From: Pseudomonas sp. RIT-PI-S
GTDB taxonomy: Bacteria > Pseudomonadota > Gammaproteobacteria > Pseudomonadales > Pseudomonadaceae
Length of the DNA stretch: 64,000 nucleotides
NCBI RefSeq assembly: GCF_025642975.1
Contig: NZ_JANZKJ010000002.1
Coordinates: 248,001 to 312,000, forward strand
Direction: 5' to 3'
Shown here piece by piece: positions 1-7,765 of the stretch; the stretch's first letter is position 1, and each line of letters opens with the position of its first letter. The notes under the pieces are model-generated. The model worked only from the letters and a program-made list of their open reading frames with translations, was not told where the DNA came from and made no database searches. The translations under genes and the position numbers were made by a program.

Positions 1-1212
1 GCCGGCGACAAAGTAGAGAAAGACCAGTCGCTGATCACCCTGGAATCCGACAAGGCCAGCATGGAGATCCCTTCGCCGGAAGCGGGCGTGGTGGAAAGCG
101 TGATCGCCCAGCTGGAAAGCGAAGTCGGCACCGGCGACCTGATCCTCAAGCTGAAAGTTGCCGGTAGCGCCCCGGCGCCAGCAGCCCAGGCCGCTCCGGC
201 ACCAGCGTCCGCTCCCTCGGCATCCGCGCCCGCGACCAGCGCGGCCAAGCCGGCCAGCGCACCTGCCCCCGCTGCCGCGCCCGCGGCACCGAGCGGCAAG
301 GTACACGCGGGCCCCGCTGTACGTCTGCTGGCCCGCGAGTTCGGCGTGGACCTGGCCCAGGTATCGGCCACCGGCCCGCACGGCCGCATCCTCAAGGAAG
401 ACGTGCAGGCGTACGTCAAAACCATGATGACCAAGGCCAAGGAGGCGCCTGCCGCCACTGCGGCCACGGGCGGCGCGGGCATCCCGCCGGTACCGGTGGT
501 GGACTTCAGCCGCTTCGGCGAAATCGAAGAAGTGCCGATGACCCGCCTGATGCAGGTTGGCGCGGCCAACCTGCACCGCAGCTGGCTCAACGTCCCGCAT
601 GTGACCCAGTTCGACCAAGCCGACATCACGGAGCTGGAAGCTTTCCGCGTGGCTCAGAAAGCCGTAGCTGAAAAGGCCGGCGTGAAGCTGACCGTGCTGC
701 CGTTGCTGCTCAAGGCCTGCGCGCACCTGCTCAAGGAACTGCCGGACTTCAACAGTTCGCTGGCCCCGAGCGGCAAGGCGATCATTCGCAAGAAGTACGT
801 GCACATCGGCTTCGCCGTGGACACGCCAGATGGGCTGCTGGTGCCGGTGATCAAGAACGTTGACCAGAAGAGCCTGCTGCAGCTGGCGGCCGAGGCCGCG
901 GCCCTGGCAGAGAAGGCCCGCACCAAGAAGCTGGCTTCGGACGACATGCAAGGCGCCTGCTTTACCATCTCCAGCCTCGGCCATATTGGCGGTACGGGCT
1001 TCACGCCTATCGTCAACGCGCCGGAAGTGGCCATCTTGGGCGTGTCCAAGGCGACCATGCAGCCGGTATGGGATGGCAAAGCGTTCCAACCCAAGCTGAT
1101 GCTGCCGCTGTCGCTCTCGTACGACCACCGCGTGATCAACGGCGCCGCCGCTGCCCGTTTCACCAAACGGTTGGGCGATGTGCTCGGCGACATTCGTACG
1201 CTGCTTCTGTAA
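1..1212 (+). CDS. aceF: Pyruvate dehydrogenase E2, dihydrolipoamide acetyltransferase (5' end cut by window)
   Basis: Core acetyltransferase of the pyruvate dehydrogenase complex, moving acetyl groups from lipoyl-lysine to CoA. The open frame runs in from base 1, so the start and any earlier lipoyl domains lie outside the window. Visible in order: the end of a lipoyl domain with the lipoylated lysine in SDKAS (codon at 52-54), a long Ala/Pro linker, the peripheral subunit-binding domain (about 301-420), another linker, and the catalytic domain to the stop. The active-site motif reads DHRVING near 1120-1145; the Asn after the catalytic His is, as I recall, normal for Azotobacter and Pseudomonas E2p. 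aceE would be expected just upstream. Two hairpins follow the stop. Confidence 0.96.
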   Translation, partial: AGDKVEKDQSLITLESDKASMEIPSPEAGVVESVIAQLESEVGTGDLILKLKVAGSAPAPAAQAAPAPASAPSASAPATSAAKPASAPAPAAAPAAPSGKVHAGPAVRLLAREFGVDLAQVSATGPHGRILKEDVQAYVKTMMTKAKEAPAATAATGGAGIPPVPVVDFSRFGEIEEVPMTRLMQVGAANLHRSWLNVPHVTQFDQADITELEAFRVAQKAVAEKAGVKLTVLPLLLKACAHLLKELPDFNSSLAPSGKAIIRKKYVHIGFAVDTPDGLLVPVIKNVDQKSLLQLAAEAAALAEKARTKKLASDDMQGACFTISSLGHIGGTGFTPIVNAPEVAILGVSKATMQPVWDGKAFQPKLMLPLSLSYDHRVINGAAAARFTKRLGDVLGDIRTLLL

Positions 1213-1219
1213 TGAACTC

Positions 1220-1240
1220 GCCGCGTAGCTTCTACGCGGC
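1220..1240 (+). repeat. Perfect 9-bp hairpin just after aceF
   Basis: GCCGCGTAG (1220-1228) and CTACGCGGC (1232-1240) pair perfectly around a 3-base loop. No T-run follows, so alone it is not a classical terminator; it may protect the 3' end of the aceF transcript. A proper terminator lies about 40 bases further on. Confidence 0.6.
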
Positions 1241-1276
1241 ATCACTGTTTTGGGCTGCTACGCTCGAAAACCTCAA

Positions 1277-1300
1277 CCCCGCTCCGGCGGGGTTTTTTTT
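1277..1300 (+). terminator. Rho-independent terminator of aceF
   Basis: CCCCGC (1277-1282) pairs with GCGGGG (1287-1292) around TCCG, and eight T residues follow at 1293-1300. It ends the aceF transcript and separates it from the downstream cyclic-di-GMP gene. Confidence 0.9.
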
Positions 1301-1360
1301 GCAGCTTTACGTAAGCGATCTGCTACCCTCGGCTGCATCACAGACATGAAGTTCATCCAT

Positions 1361-1388
1361 TTGACGCCAAATAGATGTCAACTATAGT
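1361..1388 (+). promoter_or_regulatory. Candidate sigma-70 promoter for dipA
   Basis: TTGACG (1361-1366) and TATAGT (1383-1388) are separated by 16 bases and lie about 185 bases before the dipA start. TTGAC and GTCAA (1361-1365 and 1377-1381) also form a small inverted repeat across the spacer. This is the best promoter match in the 360-base gap between aceF and dipA, which otherwise holds only the two aceF hairpins. It rests on sequence likeness alone. Confidence 0.5.
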
Positions 1389-1572
1389 GAAGCGGCTTCG
1401 TTGCCGGCATTTCGGCGCAATGTTTGTAAGAAAACCGACGTTTAACCTACCGCATGAAGGCATAGGGCCACTGTATCGCTTGTCAGCCGCAGCGGCATGA
1501 TGCAACCTTGCTACACGCGACAACATCCACCAGACGGATCTGCGCAACCCGTATTTCTGAAGCGAGTTCTCG

Positions 1573-4266
1573 ATGAAAAGCCAGCCGGATGCCGCCACTC
1601 GTATGGCGGCCGAGGTCGTTACGCAGCTGCCGGTGCCCTCGCGCCTAGGCATGCTGCGTTTCGAGCGGCTGAACGAGGCGAATTGGGCCCTGCTGTATCT
1701 GGACCCCAGCTGCGAAAAAGACTTCGGCCTGCCCGCGGCCGAGCTGTGTGCGCTCATCGGCTCGCCATACGCCAGCTTGATGGAACCAGAAGCCCGCTAT
1801 CAGTTGCACGACGCCATCCAGGCGCAGCTGGCCAAGCGTGCGTATTACCTGGTGCGCTATGTGCTGCACGCCAGTGACGGGCCGATCAACATCCTCGAAG
1901 TGGGTGAACCTTATAAGCAGCACAATCGGCAGCTGCTGCGCGGGTACTTGCTGGCCGTGGACGACCTGGCCAGCGAAGCGCCGGACGTCGAGCACGGCGA
2001 ACTGGAGACCCAGAACGGCCGCCTGCAGATCGCCCTGGAACTCAACCAGCGCGCCCAACGCGAGCAACTCCAGCACCTGGAGCGGGTGCGCGGCCAGCAG
2101 GATCTTATCCTGCGCCTGGCGCGCCAACGCTACAGCACCAATGATCCCCTGCGCGAAGCGGCAGAGCTGATCACCCGCAGCGCCTGCGAGATCTTCCAGA
2201 TCGACGGCACCAGCATCTGGCACCTCGAAGGGCAGCGGCTGGTGCCGATCGTGGCCTACAACGCTTCCACCAAGACCTACAGCATTCCCGCCCCGATCGA
2301 TGCGAGCCGTTACCCCGACTACCTCGATGCACTGCACCGCAGCCGTGCCGTGGACGCCAACAACCCCACCGGTGACCCACGCATTCGCGACCTGACTGCC
2401 GCCTCGCGGCGGGGAGACGCAGGTTCCGTGCTCGACGCCAGTGTTCGAGTGGACGGCCAGGTGGTGGGGGTGCTTTGCCTGGAGCAGCGCGGTGTAGAGC
2501 GCGCCTGGCAGTCGGACGAAATCGCCTTCGCTGGCGAGCTGGCCGACCAGTTCGCGCAAGTCATCACCAGCCACAATCGGCGCACCGCGGCGAGCGCGCT
2601 GCATTTGTTCCAGCGTGCCGTGGAGCAGAGTGCTAACGCCTTTTTGCTGGTCAACTGCGACGGCGTGGTGGAGTACGTGAACCCCAGCTTCACCGCCATC
2701 ACCCAATACACGTCCGACGAAGTCCACGGCCATCGACTGGCCGAGCTTCCTGCGCTGGAAAACCTCAGCGAACTGCTGTTCGATGCGCCCTCTAGCCTGG
2801 CCAAGAGCAACAGCTGGCAAGGCGAATTCAAAAGCCGGCGCAAGAACCTGGAACCCTACTGGGGCCAACTGTCGATTTCCAAGGTATTCAATGACCATCG
2901 GGAGCTGACGCATTACATCGGCATCTACGAGGACATCACCCAGTCCAAGCTGGCGCAACAGCGCATCGAGCGGCTGGCCTATACCGACAACCTCACCAAC
3001 CTGGGCAACCGGCCGGCCTTTATCCGCAGCCTGGACGAGCGTTTCGCCACAGACGTGGAAACACCGCTGGCCTTGATGCTGGTGGACATCGACAACTTCA
3101 AGCGCATCAACGATAGCCTCGGTCATCAAACCGGCGACAAGCTGCTGATCAGCCTTGCCCGCCGCCTGCGCAACAGCTTGAGCCCTTCGGGCACCCTCGC
3201 CCGCTTCGCCAGCAATGAGTTCGCCGTGCTGCTGGACGATACCGATCCCGAAGCCGGGCAGCAGCTGGCGTTGCAAGTGCTCAAAACCCTCGACAAGCCC
3301 ATGTTCGTCGACAATCAGTTGATCAACGTTACGGCCTCGGTGGGCTTGGCGTGCGCGCCCCTGCATGGCCGGGACCCGCAAACGCTGATGAAAAACGCCG
3401 GCCTGGCGCTGCACAAGGCCAAGGCCAACGGCAAGCACCAAGTGCAGCTGTTTACCGAAGCGCTGAACGCTGAGGCCAGCTACAAGCTGTTTGTGGAAAA
3501 CAACCTGCGCCGCGCCCTGACCCAGAACGAACTCGAGGTCTTCTACCAGCCCAAGCTATGCCTGCGCTCCGGCCGGCTGCTGGGAATGGAAGCACTGCTG
3601 CGCTGGAACCATCCGGAAAAAGGCATGATCCGCCCGGATCAATTCATCAGCGTGGCTGAAGAAACCGGGCTGATCATCCCCATCGGCAAATGGGTGGTGC
3701 GCCAGGCCTGCCGCATGAGCAAACAGCTTACGGCGGCGGGCTACGGGCCGCTGCATGTGGCCATCAACCTGTCGCCCAAGCAGTTTTCCGATCCGGACCT
3801 GGTCGCCTCGATCAGCCAGATTCTCACCGAAGAAAAACTCGCGCCCAACCTGCTGGAGCTCGAGCTGACCGAAGGCCTGCTGTTGGAAGCCACTGAAGAC
3901 ACCCGCCAGCTGCTGGGCCAGCTGAAAGGCCTGGGCCTGTCGTTGGCCATGGACGACTTCGGCACGGGTTATTCGTCGCTGAGCTACCTGAAGAAATTCC
4001 CGATCGACATCATCAAGATCGATCGCAGCTTCATCAACGACATCCCCACCAGCCAGGACGACATGGAAATCACCTCTGCGGTGATCGCCATGGCCCATAA
4101 CCTCAAGCTCAAGGTGGTGGCTGAAGGGATCGAGACCGCCGAGCAGCTCAACTTCCTCCGCCGCCACCGCTGCGACGTAGGCCAGGGCTACCTGTTCGAC
4201 CGGCCGATTCCGTCGGCGAGGCTGGTCGACGCACTCAAGCGTTACCCGCGGGGCCCGGCGACCTGA
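1573..4266 (+). CDS. dipA: Cyclic-di-GMP phosphodiesterase, PAS-GAF-PAS-GGDEF-EAL (DipA/Pch type)
   Basis: A 897-residue protein without obvious membrane segments. Domains in order: an N-terminal PAS-like region (about 20-130), GAF (about 190-330), PAS (about 345-460), GGDEF (about 470-630) and EAL (about 640-890). The cyclase signature reads ASNEF at 546-550, so the two glycines that hold GTP are gone. The EAL half looks intact: MEALLRW with EAL at 673-675, NLS, ELTEG, DDFGTGYSS, IKIDRSF, AEGIET and QGYLFDRP. I infer a phosphodiesterase that may use the dead GGDEF domain as a GTP sensor. Position between aceF and msrA matches the P. aeruginosa gene dipA (pch), known for biofilm dispersal and motility heterogeneity. 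Confidence 0.9.
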   Translation: MKSQPDAATRMAAEVVTQLPVPSRLGMLRFERLNEANWALLYLDPSCEKDFGLPAAELCALIGSPYASLMEPEARYQLHDAIQAQLAKRAYYLVRYVLHASDGPINILEVGEPYKQHNRQLLRGYLLAVDDLASEAPDVEHGELETQNGRLQIALELNQRAQREQLQHLERVRGQQDLILRLARQRYSTNDPLREAAELITRSACEIFQIDGTSIWHLEGQRLVPIVAYNASTKTYSIPAPIDASRYPDYLDALHRSRAVDANNPTGDPRIRDLTAASRRGDAGSVLDASVRVDGQVVGVLCLEQRGVERAWQSDEIAFAGELADQFAQVITSHNRRTAASALHLFQRAVEQSANAFLLVNCDGVVEYVNPSFTAITQYTSDEVHGHRLAELPALENLSELLFDAPSSLAKSNSWQGEFKSRRKNLEPYWGQLSISKVFNDHRELTHYIGIYEDITQSKLAQQRIERLAYTDNLTNLGNRPAFIRSLDERFATDVETPLALMLVDIDNFKRINDSLGHQTGDKLLISLARRLRNSLSPSGTLARFASNEFAVLLDDTDPEAGQQLALQVLKTLDKPMFVDNQLINVTASVGLACAPLHGRDPQTLMKNAGLALHKAKANGKHQVQLFTEALNAEASYKLFVENNLRRALTQNELEVFYQPKLCLRSGRLLGMEALLRWNHPEKGMIRPDQFISVAEETGLIIPIGKWVVRQACRMSKQLTAAGYGPLHVAINLSPKQFSDPDLVASISQILTEEKLAPNLLELELTEGLLLEATEDTRQLLGQLKGLGLSLAMDDFGTGYSSLSYLKKFPIDIIKIDRSFINDIPTSQDDMEITSAVIAMAHNLKLKVVAEGIETAEQLNFLRRHRCDVGQGYLFDRPIPSARLVDALKRYPRGPAT

Positions 4267-4325
4267 CAGCCGCGCTCGGCTCGGGCACACTGTGAGCCTG
4301 TGACTGACCTTCTGCGGAGAACACC

Positions 4326-4973
4326 ATGGTCTTGCGCTCGGAAATCCTCGTGAACAAAAACGAACTGCCTACGGCACAGCAGGCACTGCCTGGTCGTGAC
4401 ACACCCATGGCGGTGCCGGCTGAACATTTTGTAAACGGCCAGCCGTTGCAAGCGCCCTTCCCTGAAGGCCTCGAAGTGGCCTACTTCGGCCTTGGCTGCT
4501 TCTGGGGCGCCGAGCGGCGCCTGTGGCAACAACCCGGCGTGTACACCACGGCGGTCGGTTATGCCGGCGGCCATACCCCAAACCCTACTTATGAAGAAGT
4601 GTGCTCAGGGCTGACCGGGCACAGCGAAGTGGTGATGGTGGTGTTCAACCCTGGCGAAACCCGCTACGAAGACCTGCTCAAGGTGTTCTGGGAATCCCAT
4701 AACCCCACTCAAGGCATGCGCCAGGGCAACGACGTTGGAACTCAATACCGCTCGGTGATCTTCACCACCAGCGAAGCTCAGTTGCATGCGGCGCTCGCCA
4801 GCCGCGAAGCCTTCCAGGGCGAATTGCGCAAGGCCGGGCACCCAGACATCACCACGGACATCCAGGCAGCGCCGACCTTCTTCTACGCCGAGGCGTACCA
4901 CCAGCAATACCTGGCGAAAAACCCGGGTGGCTATTGCGGCATCGGCGGCACTGGGGTTTGCCTGCCAGCCTGA
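4326..4973 (+). CDS. msrA: Peptide-methionine (S)-S-oxide reductase MsrA
   Basis: Reduces the S epimer of methionine sulfoxide in proteins, repairing oxidative damage in the cytoplasm. The 215-residue product carries the catalytic GCFWGAER motif and the conserved GYAGG, GHSEVV, YRSVIF and YHQQYL stretches. The GYCG segment near the C-terminus probably supplies a resolving cysteine. It belongs to the longer Gammaproteobacterial form with an N-terminal extension of about 50 residues. The start is preceded by GCGGAGAACACC, a reasonable ribosome site. It follows dipA by about 60 bases in the same direction and may share its transcript. Confidence 0.96.
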   Translation: MVLRSEILVNKNELPTAQQALPGRDTPMAVPAEHFVNGQPLQAPFPEGLEVAYFGLGCFWGAERRLWQQPGVYTTAVGYAGGHTPNPTYEEVCSGLTGHSEVVMVVFNPGETRYEDLLKVFWESHNPTQGMRQGNDVGTQYRSVIFTTSEAQLHAALASREAFQGELRKAGHPDITTDIQAAPTFFYAEAYHQQYLAKNPGGYCGIGGTGVCLPA

Positions 4974-4994
4974 TCCAGGCGTACGGGTTCGCGG

Positions 4995-5020
4995 ACCTTA
5001 GGGTTCGGGGGCCCTAAGGT
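4995..5020. terminator. Perfect 9-bp hairpin between convergent msrA and rlmJ
   Basis: ACCTTAGGG (4995-5003) pairs with CCCTAAGGT (5012-5020) around an 8-base G-rich loop. A short T-run lies a few bases downstream on the plus strand (GCGTGGTTTTT), so it probably ends msrA. Termination in the rlmJ direction is less likely because no T-run follows on the minus strand. Confidence 0.55.
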
Positions 5021-5039
5021 GCGTGGTTTTTGCTTGCTT

Positions 5040-5876
5040 CTATTCGGGAATCGGCCAATCCATGCGCCAGCTGCCACCGCTCTGCCCGAGCAACTCGGCG
5101 AGCCATGGCAGCAGCGCCTTGAGCTCATCCTCGAGCCCCCATGGCGGGTTGGCAATGGCCAGGCCAGAGCCGTTCAGCCGCTCGCCGCTGTCAGCCGGAT
5201 GCACGAACAACTCGACCTTCAGCAGCTTGGGCGCGCCGGTACTGGTGAGCTCCTGATAAAAGCGTCGCAGGCTTTTCTCATCCTTGATCGGATACCACAC
5301 CACCACGACGGTCTGGCGCATACGGGCAACGGCCTCCTTGACCGCCCGGGTGCAGCGCTGTAGCTCATCCGGCTGCTCGAAGGGGGGGTCGATCAGCATC
5401 ACGGCGCGCTTTTCTGGCGTGGGCAGCAGCGCCCTCGGCACATGCCAGCCCTCGCCCCGGTGCACGGCCACGCGCGGGTCGCGCTTCATGTTGTCCTTGA
5501 GCGCAAGGCCATCGTCAGGATGCTTTTCATTGAACTGCAGGCTGTCCTGCTGCCGCGCTAGCCGGCGTGCCAGCTCGGGAGAGCCAGGGTAGTAACGCAA
5601 TTCGCCATCAGGGTTGAGCTTGCGCAGGATGCGCAGGTAGTCGGCCGCCAGTTCCGGCGGGTTCTCGGCTTGCCACAAGCGGGCAACCCCCTCCAGGTAC
5701 TCGCCGGTGCGGCTGGCCTGGTCACCTTGCAGGTCATACAGGCCCACACCGGCATGAGTGTCCAGATAGGCGAACGGTTGTTCCTTGCGCGACATCAGTG
5801 CAATCAGGCGGCTCAACACCAAGTGTTTGAAAACATCGGCGTGGTTGCCGGCATGGAAGGCGTGGCGGTAGTTCAT
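5040..5876 (-). CDS. rlmJ: 23S rRNA (adenine-2030-N6)-methyltransferase RlmJ
   Basis: Methylates A2030 of 23S rRNA using SAM. I start it at 5876 (MNYRHAFHAGNHADVFKH), where GGAGTAACC precedes the ATG; upstream in-frame codons look like leader sequence. The product is 278 residues, the usual family length. The N-terminal YRHAFHAGNHADVFKH block is characteristic of the RlmJ/YhiR family and the catalytic DPPF motif is in MLIDPPFEQ. It converges with msrA and is followed on the other side by putP, also leftward. Confidence 0.95.
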   Translation of the reverse strand: MNYRHAFHAGNHADVFKHLVLSRLIALMSRKEQPFAYLDTHAGVGLYDLQGDQASRTGEYLEGVARLWQAENPPELAADYLRILRKLNPDGELRYYPGSPELARRLARQQDSLQFNEKHPDDGLALKDNMKRDPRVAVHRGEGWHVPRALLPTPEKRAVMLIDPPFEQPDELQRCTRAVKEAVARMRQTVVVVWYPIKDEKSLRRFYQELTSTGAPKLLKVELFVHPADSGERLNGSGLAIANPPWGLEDELKALLPWLAELLGQSGGSWRMDWPIPE

Positions 5877-5948
5877 GGTTACTCCTGCGGGGTGCCGGAG
5901 TTTACCGCGCACCGGCCCCAGAGCCAAAGGCCAGGGGCCGGGTGGCGT

Positions 5949-7436
5949 TCATCCGCGCTCAGCGCGCCAGGCTTTGTCCGCTGCGTCGAAACGCTGCTTT
6001 ACGGTTTCGCACGGCGTGCCGAGGCGGCTCACCAATACGATCGCCAGGCAAGCCAGGGCAAAGCCGGGAATGATTTCGTACACATCCTGGTGGCCGTAGA
6101 GCTTCCACAAGACTACGGTGGTCGCGCCGGTAACGATCCCTGCCAAGGCGCCGTTGCGGCTCATGCCTTTCCACAGCACAGAGATGATCACCACCGGGCC
6201 GAAGGCCGCGCCAAAACCGGCCCATGCATAGCTGACCAAGCCCAGCACGCGGCTGTTGGGGTCCGCAGCCAGGGCGATGGAGACCAGCGCCACCAGCAAC
6301 ACCATGCCCCGGCCGACCCACACCAGTTCGCGCTGCGAAGCGGCCTTGCGCAGGAAGTGCCGGTAAAAGTCCTCTGTTAACGAGCTGGAGCACACCAGCA
6401 GCTGGCAGCTGAGGGTACTCATCACCGCCGCCAGGATGGCCGACAGCAGCACGCCGGCCACCCAGGGGTTGAACAGCAGTTTTGCGATTTCGATAAAGAT
6501 CCGCTCAGGGTTTTCCGTGACCGCGCTGGCCAGCGCCGGGTTGGCATGGAAGTAGCCGATGCCGAAGAAGCCAACGGCGCAGGTGCCGCCGAGGCAGAGG
6601 ATCATCCACGACATGGAAATGCGCCGGGCGCGGGTAATGGATTTCACCGAGTCCGCGGCCATGAAGCGCGCCAGGATATGCGGCTGGCCGAAATAGCCCA
6701 GGCCCCAAGCAAGCAGCGAGACGATGCCGATCCAGGTTTTATCGCGGAACATGTCGAAGCTCGCGATGTTGGCGCTTTCAATGTGCAGGAAGGTCGTGTC
6801 CACGCCCCCAGTGGCCAGCAGCACCACGATAGGGGTGAGGATCAGCGCGAAGAGCATCAGCGACGCCTGCACGGTGTCGGTCCAGCTGACCGCGAGGAAG
6901 CCGCCGATGAAGGTGTAAGCGATAGTGGCGGCGGCACCTACCCACAGCGCGGTTTCATACGGCAGGCCGAAGGTGCTTTCGAACAACCGCGCGCCGGCGA
7001 CGATGCCCGAGGCGCAATAAATGGTGAAGAACACCAGGATCACTACCGCGCAAATGACCCGAAGCAGGCCGCTGTGGTCGTTGAAGCGGGCGGAGAAATA
7101 ATCCGGAAGCGTCAATGCATCACCACTGTACTCGGTGTGCACTCGAAGGCGCCCGGCCACCAAGCGCCAGTTCAGGTAGGCGCCCACGATCAGCCCCAAG
7201 GCGATCCAGGCTTCCGACAGCCCGCTCATGTAAATGGCGCCTGGTAGGCCCATCAGCAGCCAGCCGCTCATGTCCGAAGCGCCAGCGGACAACGCGGTCA
7301 CCACGCCGCCGAGCCGTCGGCCACCAAGGATGTAGTCGGAAAGGTCCCGCGTTGCGCGCCAGGCCAATAGGCCGATCAGCAGCATGACGCTGATATAGAC
7401 CAGAAAAGCGATCAGGGTTGGGTTGCTCAGGCTCAT
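5949..7436 (-). CDS. putP: Sodium/proline symporter PutP
   Basis: Inner-membrane Na+-coupled proline uptake protein of the SSS family, 495 residues with about 13 predicted membrane helices. Hallmarks include the N-terminal SDYILGGRRLGG segment, SAGASDMSGWLLMGLPG, and GGFLAVSWTDTVQ in the middle. It is divergent from putA, sharing a 329-base control region, so uptake and breakdown of proline are probably co-regulated. An AAGGAC element lies upstream of the ATG. Confidence 0.96.
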   Translation of the reverse strand: MSLSNPTLIAFLVYISVMLLIGLLAWRATRDLSDYILGGRRLGGVVTALSAGASDMSGWLLMGLPGAIYMSGLSEAWIALGLIVGAYLNWRLVAGRLRVHTEYSGDALTLPDYFSARFNDHSGLLRVICAVVILVFFTIYCASGIVAGARLFESTFGLPYETALWVGAAATIAYTFIGGFLAVSWTDTVQASLMLFALILTPIVVLLATGGVDTTFLHIESANIASFDMFRDKTWIGIVSLLAWGLGYFGQPHILARFMAADSVKSITRARRISMSWMILCLGGTCAVGFFGIGYFHANPALASAVTENPERIFIEIAKLLFNPWVAGVLLSAILAAVMSTLSCQLLVCSSSLTEDFYRHFLRKAASQRELVWVGRGMVLLVALVSIALAADPNSRVLGLVSYAWAGFGAAFGPVVIISVLWKGMSRNGALAGIVTGATTVVLWKLYGHQDVYEIIPGFALACLAIVLVSRLGTPCETVKQRFDAADKAWRAERG

Positions 7437-7472
7437 TCGGTACTCAGGTCCTTGTTATTGGAGGTGCACCTT

Positions 7473-7481
7473 GGTTGCACC
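7473..7481 (+). promoter_or_regulatory. Candidate PutA operator near putP
   Basis: GGTTGCACC contains GTTGCA (7474-7479), the core that the PutA ribbon-helix-helix domain recognises in E. coli. A related palindrome GGTGCACC sits just before it at 7463-7470. Lying about 40 bases upstream of putP, it is well placed to repress putP. Binding in this organism is inferred. Confidence 0.6.
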
Positions 7482-7673
7482 GAGAGGGCGCATCCTAGGG
7501 AGAGCGCAACTACCCTTTCAAGTGAGCTCCAGCGCTTTAGGAATAGTCCTACACATGTTTGGGAAGCGTCTTAAACCTCAAAGAAGCTGGGCAACGCTGA
7601 GCGCACTCTCTGAGTGCAGTGATCTGCGCGGCTCCGCGCCGCCGAACCGCCTGGGAAATAGTTCAACTATTTG

Positions 7674-7692
7674 GGTTGCACCGGGTTGCACC
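7674..7692 (+). promoter_or_regulatory. Candidate tandem PutA operators near putA
   Basis: Two direct copies of GGTTGCACC, at 7674-7682 and 7684-7692, are spaced 10 bases apart, one helical turn, 75-90 bases before putA. The same motif occurs on the putP side. With no gene in the whole 329-base gap, this layout fits autoregulation by PutA binding several sites cooperatively. Confidence 0.65.
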
Positions 7693-7765
7693 CCATTCGG
7701 GGCCCGGATAATCTTGCCGCCACGCACAAGCCACGCGACAGTGGCAACCCGATGAGGATAATTAA

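Noticed and set aside
1120..1145. DHRVING instead of DHRVIDG in the AceF active site, seemingly a lost catalytic Asp
   Set aside because: Asn at this place is, as I recall, normal in Azotobacter/Pseudomonas-type E2p.
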